Source of the DNA: Sorangium cellulosum So ce56
GTDB taxonomy: Bacteria > Myxococcota_A > Polyangia > Polyangiales > Polyangiaceae
Direction: 5' to 3'
Assembly (NCBI RefSeq): GCF_000067165.1
Contig: NC_010162.1
Span: 8,811,001-8,875,000 of the forward strand
Length of the DNA stretch: 64,000 nucleotides
Part shown: positions 30,214-38,780 of the stretch, in pieces
Layout of the letters: every line of letters starts with the position of its first letter
Position numbering within the stretch: position 1 is the first letter of the stretch
Notes under the pieces: generated by a model
The model's input: only the letters and a program-made list of their open reading frames with translations
The model's database searches: none
What the model was told of the DNA's origin: nothing
Position numbers and translations under genes: made by a program

Positions 30214-31806
30214 ATGCACTTTCTCCAGGGGCGACACGTGCGGAGGCTGTGCGCCGTCGCCGCCTTCTCGACGAGCGGCGCGGGAGGGCTCTCCGGCTGC
30301 ACGTACGCAGAGGACTGCGGTGAGGAGCGGATGTGCCTCGCCCCCCCGCCGTCGCCGTGCGAGGTGAACGAGCCGGGCATGGGGCCCGTGATGATGGACG
30401 AGTGCGGGGTGTTCGCCAGCGCCAGCGCTCCAGCGGAGGGCGCGCGCGCGGGCACGCGGCTCGAGCCGCTCGGCTCCCTGCAAGCCGCGATCGTGGAGGC
30501 GCAAGCGCGGGGCTTGCGTCACGTCTATGCGTGCGGCGAGACGTTCGAGGAAGAGGTCACCCTGGTCTCGGGAATCCACCTCTGGGGCGGCCGTAGCTGC
30601 GAGGACGGCGCGTGGTCGTTCGATGGCGCCAACCACCCGACGATCATCGCCCCGCCTTCGGGGATCCCGCTGCGGGTCGTGGGGGACGAGGGCGCGACGT
30701 CGGTCATCTACGGCGTGCGCGTCGTGGCGGCGGACGCCTCCGCGAGCGACGGCAGGTCGTCGATCGCCATGATCTTGAGCGCGGGGGCCGGGGCGATCGT
30801 GCGATCGAGCGCGATCGTCGCGCGCGACGCCAAGGACGGGGAGCCGGGGAAGGACGCGGACAGCGAGCGGGCAGCGGACGGGGTGGAGGGGAACGACGGC
30901 GCGAGCGCCTGCACGGACGACTCCCCGACGGGTGCCCTTCCGGTCGTGACGGCGTGCGACGACGGCACCGAGTCCACCGGAGGCTACGGAGGCGACGGCG
31001 GGCTCGACGCGGGGGGCGACGGCGCGCCGGGGGAGCCGAGGCCGGCGAGCCAGGACCCGGAGAAGACGGGTCTCGGGGGCCACGGTGCGGATGCCCTCAC
31101 GAGATGTAAGGAAGGGGCCCCTGGCCCCGACGGCGCCAACGCCGGTCGCGCTGACGGCGCGGTGGGCATGGGCTACCTCACCGAGGACGGATGGGTCGGC
31201 ACTCGCGGTAAGGACGGGGAGAGGGGTGGCGTCGGCCATGGGGGGGGCGGCGGGGGCGGCAGCAAGGGGCGAGGCGACATGGTCGCGTGCCGAGCGGGCA
31301 GGCCTCGGGGCGGCGCAGCCGGCGGCTCGGGTGGGAGCGGCGGCTGTGGTGGCCTGGGAGGCAAGGGCGGAGGCTATGGCGGGGCGAGCATTGGCGTGGT
31401 TGCGTTGCCAGGGAGCTCGGTGACCCTCGAGGCGACCACCGTGACCGCGGGCAAGGGCGGCGTCGGTGGGGTCGGCGGAACGGGCCAGCCGGGCGGCGTC
31501 GGACGACCCGGTGGGTACGGTGGACAGGGATTCGATGGCCTGTGGGCGGCGTGCCCCGGCGGCCGTGGCGGCTGGGGCGGCCGCGGGGGCGATGCCGGCG
31601 GCGGCCTCGGGGGGCCCTCTTACGGCGTCGCCTCCATCGGCGCCTACGTTCACTTCGGTCCGGACGCGCCCCTCCGCCCTGGAAGCGCCGGCATTGGCGG
31701 TTCCGGAGGGAATGCGGCGCCAGATGACCCTGTGGGCAAGGGACAGTCGGGCTACTCGTTACCCTACGTTCAGTTCGATGCGCCCGAGCCGGAACCGCCC
31801 CGCTGA
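30214..31806 (+). CDS. Gly-rich repeat lipoprotein A
   Basis: About 530 residues with signal and lipobox (LSGC). The N-terminal half reads as a beta-helix-like passenger (EPLGSLQAAIVEAQARGLRHVYACGETFEEEVTLVSG pattern, then SVIYGVRVVAADAS). The C-terminal half is a Gly-rich array (GYGGDGGLDAGGDG, GHGGGGGGGSKG, GGSGGSGGCGGLGGKGG), recalling PGRS-like surface proteins. It is paralogous to the next gene: both share FEDGxxG, ACRAG/ACGAA, GGSGGxGGCGG and the SIGVVAL/SIGIVAL strands. I prefer the ATG at 30214, eight bases after GAGGAG, over the GTG at 30193. Confidence 0.65.
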   Translation: MHFLQGRHVRRLCAVAAFSTSGAGGLSGCTYAEDCGEERMCLAPPPSPCEVNEPGMGPVMMDECGVFASASAPAEGARAGTRLEPLGSLQAAIVEAQARGLRHVYACGETFEEEVTLVSGIHLWGGRSCEDGAWSFDGANHPTIIAPPSGIPLRVVGDEGATSVIYGVRVVAADASASDGRSSIAMILSAGAGAIVRSSAIVARDAKDGEPGKDADSERAADGVEGNDGASACTDDSPTGALPVVTACDDGTESTGGYGGDGGLDAGGDGAPGEPRPASQDPEKTGLGGHGADALTRCKEGAPGPDGANAGRADGAVGMGYLTEDGWVGTRGKDGERGGVGHGGGGGGGSKGRGDMVACRAGRPRGGAAGGSGGSGGCGGLGGKGGGYGGASIGVVALPGSSVTLEATTVTAGKGGVGGVGGTGQPGGVGRPGGYGGQGFDGLWAACPGGRGGWGGRGGDAGGGLGGPSYGVASIGAYVHFGPDAPLRPGSAGIGGSGGNAAPDDPVGKGQSGYSLPYVQFDAPEPEPPR

Positions 31807-31844
31807 AGGGCCGGGAGCACGCGGCGTCACATCGAGGGAGAGCC

Positions 31845-33404
31845 ATGCGAATCACAGGAGCGATCACCCTGTCCTCCGCGGTACTGCTCGTCGCGGCCGG
31901 CTGCGGCACCGCGCCGGGCCCGAGTGACGCCGGCGGAGCGGTGTGCAACGGCGCGTCGTCGTGTCCAGGCGACGCGCCGCCGGAGTCGGTCTGTCTGGAG
32001 CGCCTCGCCGCCGGTGTGCTGGAGGATGGCTGCGGGGTGTTCGTCGCGGGGATGTTCGGCGACGGGGACGACGCGGACCCCGGCACGAGGGACAAGCCGG
32101 TGCGCACGCTGCAGCGCGGCGTCGAGCTCGCGCGCACCGGACGAGGGCGCGTCTTCGCGTGCAACGATGGGTTCTTCGGCCCCCTCGCGCTGCCGTCCGG
32201 CGTCGATCTCATCGGCGGATACCACTGCTTGGGCTTTGCGCGTGAGGCTGGCGGGCGCCCGACACTTCAGATCGTCGATACGTTCGAGCCTGTCCTGACC
32301 GTCGTGCCCGCGAGCCCCGGAGACACCGGAGCCGCGGACGGGGTATCGACGCTCGTCGACATGCGGTTCTTTTCAAACGGCCCGATCGGGATGCTCGTCC
32401 AGTCCGGCACGGCCGTGGAACTCCTCCGGGGCCGGATCAGCGCTGCCTGGGGCTGGGCGGGCCACAACGGCGAGAAATGGCCCTATCCGAACGAGGCAAC
32501 GCAGGGGCCCGATGGGCAGTACGGGGGCGACGCCTGCTCGGCGGCCGTCGTCCCTGGCGCCCCTGCGGCGGTGAACGCGTGCGATGGTGGGATCCCGAGC
32601 GTCGGTGGGAAGGGAGGGGACGGGCTCCCCGACGGCGCTGGCGACGGCGAGGACGGGCTGCCGTTCGATGCATCCAGCCCGACGTACGGGCGGGGGGGAG
32701 ACGGGGACGTGCCGAGCACCGGGTGCGAAAATGGACAGGTGGCGCTCCACGGCGCGCACGGTTTCATCGGTGCAGCCGGCACGGGCAGGGGGCGCATCAC
32801 CGAGACAGGATGGGAAGGAGACAAAGCCGAGGACGGGAGCAGGGGTATGCCAGGCCAGGGCGGCGGCGGCGGTGGCGGCCGTCGGGGAGGGCTCTCCGCG
32901 TGCGGTGCCGCGTCGAGGGGAGGCGCCGGCGGCGGCTCCGGCGGCGCCGGCGGCTGTGGCGGTCGAGGCGGCCAAGGGGGCGAGAACGGCTGGCCCTCGA
33001 TCGGCATCGTCGCCCTTCACGCCAAGCTGACCCTGCGCGATAGCGAGATCGTGACGTCCTGGGGCGGGGAGGGCGGCGACGGCGGGCCCCCCGAGCGAGG
33101 CGGTCTAGGCGGCCGAGGCGCTCCGGGAGGCGCCTTGGGGAACGGCATGTGGTCCTGTCACGGCGCCAACGGGGGCGAGGGGGGCTACGGCGGCTACGGC
33201 GGCCCCGGGCGCGGCGGCGACTCGATCGGCATCGCCTACCTCGACGAGGACAAGCTCACGCTGGAGGCCGTCACCTATGAACTCGGACTGCCCGGCAAGG
33301 GCGGCGTGAGCTGGGATATCTGGTCCGGCGACGAGGTCACGGGGGAGGAGGGCATCGCCGCCGAGACGTTTCGGTTTCCTGACGAGTCGAGATCTTCTCG
33401 GTAA
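31845..33404 (+). CDS. Gly-rich repeat lipoprotein B (paralogue of A)
   Basis: A 519-residue paralogue of the preceding protein: signal with lipobox (LLVAAGC), a short Cys-containing head, VLEDGCGVFVAGMFGDGDDADPGT, RGVELARTGRGRVFACNDGF and SGVDLIGGYHC, which fit a right-handed beta-helix of the kind used in exported proteins, then a Gly-rich body (GGAGGGSGGAGGCGGRGGQ). GAGGGAGAGCC precedes the ATG and it starts 38 bases after gene A. A and B arose by tandem duplication. Role unknown, likely surface or matrix. Confidence 0.65.
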   Translation: MRITGAITLSSAVLLVAAGCGTAPGPSDAGGAVCNGASSCPGDAPPESVCLERLAAGVLEDGCGVFVAGMFGDGDDADPGTRDKPVRTLQRGVELARTGRGRVFACNDGFFGPLALPSGVDLIGGYHCLGFAREAGGRPTLQIVDTFEPVLTVVPASPGDTGAADGVSTLVDMRFFSNGPIGMLVQSGTAVELLRGRISAAWGWAGHNGEKWPYPNEATQGPDGQYGGDACSAAVVPGAPAAVNACDGGIPSVGGKGGDGLPDGAGDGEDGLPFDASSPTYGRGGDGDVPSTGCENGQVALHGAHGFIGAAGTGRGRITETGWEGDKAEDGSRGMPGQGGGGGGGRRGGLSACGAASRGGAGGGSGGAGGCGGRGGQGGENGWPSIGIVALHAKLTLRDSEIVTSWGGEGGDGGPPERGGLGGRGAPGGALGNGMWSCHGANGGEGGYGGYGGPGRGGDSIGIAYLDEDKLTLEAVTYELGLPGKGGVSWDIWSGDEVTGEEGIAAETFRFPDESRSSR

Positions 33405-33665
33405 GGACGCCGCGGTCCGTAGACGATCCGCGGAGGCAGACGAGCCCAGGGCAACGCTCGTAAGGTCCGGTTAGAGGCGTCATAAGATCCGCGCGGGACG
33501 TACTTGCCCAGTGGACGGATGGCGACGGTGCCGAGCCTGGCGACGCTCGACGCAACCCGCCGAGCCCATCCGCCGGGCGCATAACCGCAGGGCAGGATTG
33601 CAGATCGCCGGTTGACGCCGACTTTCCGGTAGGGGATCGATGCGCGCATTCGAAACGGGAAATGC

Positions 33666-34067
33666 ATGGAACATGAATCGGTGATGAAGGCGAGCGCGCT
33701 CGTGCTGTGCGGCGGGCTCGCAGCGATGCTCGTGTCGGCATGCGATTTATCCTACACTTGCGACACAGTGGAGACGGGAAGCGCGGGCGCTGGATACCCG
33801 ACAGAATCCGCAGGGGCAGGAGATTTTCCAAGTAACGGCGAAGAAGACGAAGGCGGAAACGAAGACGTGAGCAGCGACTCGTCCGCGTTAATGGCAGGCT
33901 GCACGCCAGTTCACGAATGCACCGAGATGTACGAAAAGTGCAGGGACATGGGGCGACCGTGCACGCGTCCGATCGGCCATCGGAGCCTTTGTGATTACTG
34001 TCGCGAGGATTGTCAGGATAAGCGCCCATACAAGTACAGTGAATGCTACAGCTGTGAATTCGAATGA
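33666..34067 (+). CDS. Small Cys-rich lipoprotein (paralogue of 13845-14375)
   Basis: A 133-residue protein (127 if started at 33684) with signal ALVLCGGLAAMLVSAC (lipobox VSAC). An acidic Gly/Ser linker precedes a C-terminal domain: CTPVHECTEMYEKCRDMGRPCTR, CDYCREDC, CYSCEFE. The C-terminal Cys pattern matches the protein at 13845-14375, although the linker and the first Cys region are shorter. Its TGA overlaps the ATG of the DUF1835-like gene (ATGA at 34064-34067). The preceding 260 bases (33405-33665) hold nothing I recognise. Confidence 0.65.
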   Translation: MEHESVMKASALVLCGGLAAMLVSACDLSYTCDTVETGSAGAGYPTESAGAGDFPSNGEEDEGGNEDVSSDSSALMAGCTPVHECTEMYEKCRDMGRPCTRPIGHRSLCDYCREDCQDKRPYKYSECYSCEFE

Positions 34068-35128
34068 ACACGATGGACCTGCCTGCCCTTCTCGATGCGA
34101 CGCATGTTGCCTTTGACCCGCCAACAGCAGACCGCCTGGTGCAACTCGGCGCGGCCAACGTCGTGCGTTCGTCAGATTGCCTTATTGTCGGGCCGAACCG
34201 CCTCGATGCCCTGGAACATGTCCGGACGCGTGAGGCCTGGTGCTCTTTGTCTGAGAAGCGCTCGGCTGCAGACGAATCGGGCCAAAAGTGGGATCAGCTC
34301 TATTCGCAGGATGTTCGCTGGGAGCTGCCCGTTGTCTTGTGGGTATCAGTGAGCCTTCATGAACGAGTGAACCTATGGAGGGCCTGTAGCTGGCTGCGGC
34401 ACATCGGAATCGCATGCAGTGACGTCCTCATCGTCGAGCTCGAGCGTGTCTACGGCACAATGAATAGGTTCCGCGAGCCACCGAGCGTGCCGCGGTTCAA
34501 CTGCTCCGCGTCGGTCGCCGACCATCTCGACAACGTTCTTCTGGATCGTCTCGCCAAGTCGTGCCCTTGGCCAGTGGAACGCTACGATCGTGCCGTTCGC
34601 CTCTGGAAAAGCTTCGTCGATGAGGATCCTTTGCCCTTCGTCGAAAGCTGCATGGCTGGTGTCGAAGGATTTCCGGAACTTGCTCCCTTGTGGGGACTTC
34701 TGTCATCTTTCTTTCCTAGGAAGACTACGGAAGGTCCCCTGCGCCTCAGCCAATTCGATGAACTCATCCTGACCATCCTCTCGGCAGGCGAGTACCAAAC
34801 TGACGTGTCCGTGTTCTGCCACAAGTCGCAGTCTGGATTGGAACTGCGGGAGCTCCTCTCCTGTACAGGCGACCTGTTCCTGGAAGATCGTCTGGCCCAA
34901 TGGGCGAGGCACGCTTCGAACGAGTTCGTAGAGCGCGCCCCCGACGTGAGGCCTGACGTTGCGATGAAGTCGTGGGTGTACCGCCTCACCGAACGTGGCG
35001 TGCAGCTCCGAGACAGGGGACTTGATCAGCTCGCGGACGCGCCGCGCCTCCCCGTAGCGGGAACCGAGGCGTACTCACCTGTGGCCCCCTGGGTGCTGCT
35101 CGAAGACGGACGGCTCGCTCGCCTGTGA
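34064..35128 (+). CDS. DUF1835-like protein (paralogue of 14386-15399)
   Basis: A 354-residue cytoplasmic protein, translationally coupled to the Cys-rich lipoprotein by a four-base overlap. The N-terminal half (THVAFDPPTADRLVQLG, SSDCLIVGPNRLD, LPVVLWVSVSLHERVNLWRACSWL) has the layout of DUF1835. The C-terminal part (LSQFDELILTILSAGEY, LLSCTGDLFLEDRLAQWARH, AYSPVAPWVLLED) aligns with the paralogue's LSRFDELLFSCLD, LTHTGDVFLAMRLRQWAGH and AYDPLAPWVAVDD. Lower GC than the neighbours. A transposon fragment begins 15 bases after the stop. Confidence 0.6.
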   Translation: MNTMDLPALLDATHVAFDPPTADRLVQLGAANVVRSSDCLIVGPNRLDALEHVRTREAWCSLSEKRSAADESGQKWDQLYSQDVRWELPVVLWVSVSLHERVNLWRACSWLRHIGIACSDVLIVELERVYGTMNRFREPPSVPRFNCSASVADHLDNVLLDRLAKSCPWPVERYDRAVRLWKSFVDEDPLPFVESCMAGVEGFPELAPLWGLLSSFFPRKTTEGPLRLSQFDELILTILSAGEYQTDVSVFCHKSQSGLELRELLSCTGDLFLEDRLAQWARHASNEFVERAPDVRPDVAMKSWVYRLTERGVQLRDRGLDQLADAPRLPVAGTEAYSPVAPWVLLEDGRLARL

Positions 35129-35139
35129 GGGCTAGCCTA

Positions 35140-35430
35140 AACTCGAGTGCCCGGCCTGCAAGGGCAGGATGAAGCTCGTCGCCGTGATCACCGAGCCGAG
35201 CAACATCGCCCGCTTCCTCACCGCGCTGGGTGAGCCGACCGACGTTCCAGGCCGCTCACCCAGCGCCGACGCGGCGGGTGCCGACCTGGGGGTTCGGGGC
35301 GCAGGGCGCCGCAGGCGACCCGGAGCCCCGAGCGTTGAAGAGCACCGTCCTGCGCCGCAAGGCGCTCGGGGTGACCGTCGTGCAACGCACGTCCGGCGAC
35401 CTGCGGCTCAATCCACATCTGCACGCTGTC
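35140..35430 (+). mobile_element. IS91-like remnant with single 54-bp unit
   Basis: It starts at CTCGAGTGCCCGGCCTGCAAGGG, encoding LECPACKGRMKLVAVITEPSNIARFLTALGEP as at 25885, followed by one copy of the 54-bp unit (35290-35345), then VTVVQRTSGDLRLNPHLHAVFLDG (35370-35445), which belongs upstream in a transposase, so pieces have been rearranged. The stretch 35446-35646 holds no gene. Confidence 0.7.
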
Positions 35431-35646
35431 TTTCTCGACGGGGCTACCACGAAGACGGCGCAGAGCTCGTGTGGAACGAGCTCGAGGGGCGCGGCCGCCG
35501 TCCCGCCGGACCGGCGCCGGCGCGCGCCGCGCTCGAGTTTGTTTGACTTCAAAGCAATTTGCGCGAAGCATCCCGGCCGGCTGGGCCCGGGACGAGCGCG
35601 TGTCCCGCCGCCGTGTGCTCGGTACCAGATCCCGGAGATTGATGAA

Positions 35647-37287
35647 GTGAAGCGAACCCGATCGGGGATCGCGGCGGCGGCGCTGCTCGCGCTGCTGACC
35701 GCGATGCTCATGTTCTCGACGCGCGCGGTCGCGGGGCCGCAGGACGGCCTGCCGCCCGCGGACGCGGACCGCTCGACGCCCCGGCGCGCCCTGCGGCTGC
35801 TCATCGACGCCTCGCGCGAGGGGCGCCACGACGTCGCGGCGTACGCGCTCGACCTGTCCGCCATCCCGCGCGCCGCGCAGGCGGAGCGCGGGCCCGAGCT
35901 CGCCGCGCAGCTCACGTTCGTGCTCGAACAGCGGCTCTGGAACGCGTGGGAGGAGCTCTCGGACGAGCCCGAGGGCAACCCGGCCGACGGGCCCGGCCGC
36001 GACGAGGTCGGGCGCATCCCGCTCGGGGACACCGCGATCCCGATCGTCCTGAGCCGCGCGGCCGGCCCGGGCGGCGCGCCGATCTGGCTCGTCTCGCGGT
36101 CGACGATCGCGGCCGTGCCCGAGCTGCACGAGGCGTTCGGTCCGGGGCCGATCGCCGAGCGGCTGCCGGCGGTGCTCTCCCGGGTGCGCTTCCTGGGGCT
36201 CGCCGCCTGGCAGTGGCTCGGCCTCGTGGCGGCGATCGCCGCGTCGTCGCTCGGCGGCCTGCTGCTCGGCCGCCTCGTCTCCGTCGCCGCCGGCAGGCTC
36301 GTGCGGCGGACGGAGGTGCAATGGGACGACCGGCTCCTCGACGGGCTCCGGACGCCGCTGCGCGCGCTCTTGACGCTGGCGCTCGCGAGCGGCCTTGTCA
36401 GGCCGCTGCGCCTGGCCGCCCCCGCGCAGGAGATCGTCGACACGCTCCTCCAGACCCTCCTCATCACCGCCGCGGCGTGGCTCACGACGTGCCTCGTGCG
36501 CTTCGCCGGCGACACGGTGACCGAGCGCGTGACCGCGAGCGTCACGGACATGGCGCTCGCGCGGGGCAGCAAGACCCGCGTCGCCATGCTGCGGCGCATC
36601 GCCAACGCCCTCGTGGGCGTGGTGGCCGTCGCGCTCGTGCTCCTCCAGTTCGACGTGGTCCGGAAGGTCGGGGTCTCGCTGCTCGCCTCCGCCGGCATCG
36701 CCGGCGTGGTCGTCGGCTTCGCGGCGCAGAAGTCGATCGCCACGCTGCTCGCCGGCCTGCAGCTCTCCTTCTCGCAGCCGATCCGCATCGGCGACACCGT
36801 GATCGTCGAGGGGGAGTGGGGCTGGATCGAGGAGATCACGCTGACGTTCGTGGTCGTGAAGGTCTGGGATCTGCGCCGGCTCGTCGTGCCGATCACCTAC
36901 TTCCTCGAGAAGCCGTTCCAGAACTGGACGAAGGAATCGCCGGATCTGCTCGGCACGGTCTTTGTCCACGCCGACTACACGGTCCCGATCGACGAGATGC
37001 GCGCGGAGGTCGCGCGGCTGTGCGCGGCCAACGCGAACTGGGACGGGAAGGTCGCGGGCCTCGTCGTGGTCGACGCGACGGCGCAGACCATAGCGCTCCG
37101 GGCGCTGGTCTCGGCCGCCGAGTCGGGCAAGCTCTGGGACCTGCGCTGCGCGGTGCGCGAGGGGCTCATCAAGCGGCTGACGTCGCTGGAGGGCGGGCGG
37201 TACCTGCCGCGGGCGCGCGTGGCGCTCGAGGGAGAGGGCGAGCCGCGGGGCGCCTCGGGCCCGACGGGGGGCATCGCGTCGGTGTGA
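35647..37287 (+). CDS. MscS-family mechanosensitive channel
   Basis: A 546-residue inner-membrane channel protein. A signal-like N-terminus (AAAALLALLTAMLMFSTRAVA) and a periplasmic part of about 130 residues precede four to five membrane spans. The MscS pore helix is VGVSLLASAGIAGVVVGFAAQKSI and the beta-domain follows (LSFSQPIRIGDTVIVEGEWGWIEEI, RRLVVPITYFLEKPFQNW). It starts with GTG at 35647; GGAG lies ten bases upstream. It is expected to gate ions under membrane tension. Confidence 0.9.
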   Translation: MKRTRSGIAAAALLALLTAMLMFSTRAVAGPQDGLPPADADRSTPRRALRLLIDASREGRHDVAAYALDLSAIPRAAQAERGPELAAQLTFVLEQRLWNAWEELSDEPEGNPADGPGRDEVGRIPLGDTAIPIVLSRAAGPGGAPIWLVSRSTIAAVPELHEAFGPGPIAERLPAVLSRVRFLGLAAWQWLGLVAAIAASSLGGLLLGRLVSVAAGRLVRRTEVQWDDRLLDGLRTPLRALLTLALASGLVRPLRLAAPAQEIVDTLLQTLLITAAAWLTTCLVRFAGDTVTERVTASVTDMALARGSKTRVAMLRRIANALVGVVAVALVLLQFDVVRKVGVSLLASAGIAGVVVGFAAQKSIATLLAGLQLSFSQPIRIGDTVIVEGEWGWIEEITLTFVVVKVWDLRRLVVPITYFLEKPFQNWTKESPDLLGTVFVHADYTVPIDEMRAEVARLCAANANWDGKVAGLVVVDATAQTIALRALVSAAESGKLWDLRCAVREGLIKRLTSLEGGRYLPRARVALEGEGEPRGASGPTGGIASV

Positions 37288-37320
37288 GCCGGCGGCGCGC
37301 CGTCGGCGCCCTGCGCGGGC

Positions 37321-37488
37321 CTACGTCTCCACCGGCTGCGGCTCCTTGTGGAGCGTCCCGGCGAGGATCCGCTCCGCCGCGTCGGCCAGGATGTCGCGCG
37401 AGAGCCGGGTCTCCTCGTCGAACTCCGCCACATGGAGGGGGTATCTGAGGTTGAGCGGGTTTGGTCCGCGTCGCCCCGCTCGCTGCGC
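37321..37488 (-). pseudogene. C-terminal gene remnant, unidentified
   Basis: On the minus strand, in the same frame as the gene just upstream but after its TGA, the sequence NPLNLRYPLHVAEFDEETRL followed by RDILADAAERILAGTLHKEP and a TAG at 37321 reads like a genuine protein C-terminus. It has no start of its own. Either the stop at 37489 is a read-through or frame artefact, or this is the tail of a deleted gene. Low confidence. Confidence 0.3.
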
Positions 37489-38088
37489 TCAACCGAGCGA
37501 CTGCAAGATCGAGCTGAATCCGTGCTGGCCGTGGCGGCTGCCCTGCGGGGACAGCCACGCTTCGTAGGTGTCGCCGCTCGGCGAACGGAGCTGGATGAAC
37601 TCGAGGCTCACGAGAGGGTTGAAGGGGTTGCCGGGGCGGGGGCCGATGTCTTGGCCGGGATACGCCGCGTCTTGGTTGAAGGCGCGGGTGCCCTGATCGA
37701 AGGCGGCGAGGTGCTTGTAGTTGCCGCGTTTGCCGAAGTCGCTGTACTCGCGAGAGACGAGGACGCGGCCGTGGTTGGTGAGGCCGACGTGAACGTTGGG
37801 AACGTAGGTGGAGACGCCGATCACGGCGGCAGATGCGGCGTTGAGGACTCCGCCGGCGATGCGGCGGGCCGCGCCGGCGGGCGCCTGGTACTCGACTCCG
37901 CTCCAGTTGCCGATGATGCGCTCGCCGGGCTGGAGCTCGTAATACGGGGCGTAGAACTCGCTGAATTTTTGCTCGATCTGCTCCGGGGTCATGTTGGCGG
38001 CCTCGGCCATGGCCTTCTTGCGGACGTGCATCGAGTACGCGAAAGCGGCCGCGATGAACACGAGCGGGATCAAGTAATACATTTGCAT
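37489..38088 (-). CDS. Membrane-anchored hypothetical protein
   Basis: A 199-residue protein: a single N-terminal membrane segment (MYYLIPLVFIAAAFAYSM) followed by a soluble domain with GERIIGNWSGVEYQ, VPNVHVGLTNHGRVLVSREYSDFGKRG and VSLEFIQLRSPSGDTYEAWLSPQG. This looks like a PH-like or DUF-type cytoplasmic domain; no family is named with confidence. I take the ATG at 38088, six bases after GGAGGAG. It converges on the MscS gene. Confidence 0.6.
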   Translation of the reverse strand: MQMYYLIPLVFIAAAFAYSMHVRKKAMAEAANMTPEQIEQKFSEFYAPYYELQPGERIIGNWSGVEYQAPAGAARRIAGGVLNAASAAVIGVSTYVPNVHVGLTNHGRVLVSREYSDFGKRGNYKHLAAFDQGTRAFNQDAAYPGQDIGPRPGNPFNPLVSLEFIQLRSPSGDTYEAWLSPQGSRHGQHGFSSILQSLG

Positions 38089-38379
38089 GACCATCTCCTC
38101 CAAGACAACCCACGCTCCACGCTGGAGCCACCGAAGGCGATGGTTACGCGGCGGCGCACGCCAGGTCAAGGGGGCGCACTTCGAGTGATCGACCAGCGAT
38201 CGGATAACCGTCGATACGCAAACGCCCCGTCAACGGCCGTGGCGCCCTCCCGGGCAGCCCCGACGTCCCTCCTGCGCAGCTACTTCGGTGTCCTTTGTGA
38301 CAGTCGCACGGGTCCGGCGCCGCTGGCGGCGTCCTCCTGCACACCCTCGCGCGTGTCCTGCGCAGCAACACGTTGATTC

Positions 38380-38600
38380 CTGTGCCGCCGCGGCGTCTTC
38401 CTGCGCCCTTGTCGAGAGAGGCCACGTTGCCTCCGCCGAAGGGCGTGATGACCATGCCCTCGGCGCCCGCCGCCGTCACGGCCTCTTCTATCTGTCGATG
38501 CTGGAGCTCCATGGATTTCCGTTGATCACCCGGAATCTCCTTGGTCCCGATCACGTTCCCCGTGCCCCGGAGCTCACCCGTGACGCGGGTCGCGCCTGTC
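38380..38600 (-). pseudogene. Unidentified gene remnant cut by transposon sequence
   Basis: The minus strand reads ATRVTGELRGTGNVIGTKEI, then QHRQIEEAVTAAGAEGMVI and TPFGGGNVASLD before turning low-complexity. The composition is protein-like but its 5' end coincides with the IS91-like fragment starting near 38605. I cannot name the family. The rest of 38089-38380 holds nothing identifiable. Confidence 0.3.
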
Positions 38601-38604
38601 GCGA

Positions 38605-38780
38605 TCGGCGCGAAGAGCAAGCGGGGCGCCTACCGGGCGGTCGGCGACCCGGAGCCCCGAGCGTTGAAGAGCACCGTCCTGCGCGGCAAGGCGCTCGGGG
38701 ACGCCGCGTAGCCCCAACAGCATCCCGGGCCAGACCAACTCCCGGAGGGCGACGTGTGCCCGCGGCACGCCGATGCGCCT
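38605..38780 (+). mobile_element. IS91-like fragment with internal deletion
   Basis: GAGCAAGCGGGGCGCCTACCGGGCGG matches 25825-25850; after GGTCGGCGACCC it jumps to the end of the 54-bp unit and continues with CCGTCCTGCGC... CATCCCGGGCCAGACCAAC... as at 26424-26530. It breaks off at GATGCGCC (38780) where a different gene begins. Confidence 0.75.
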
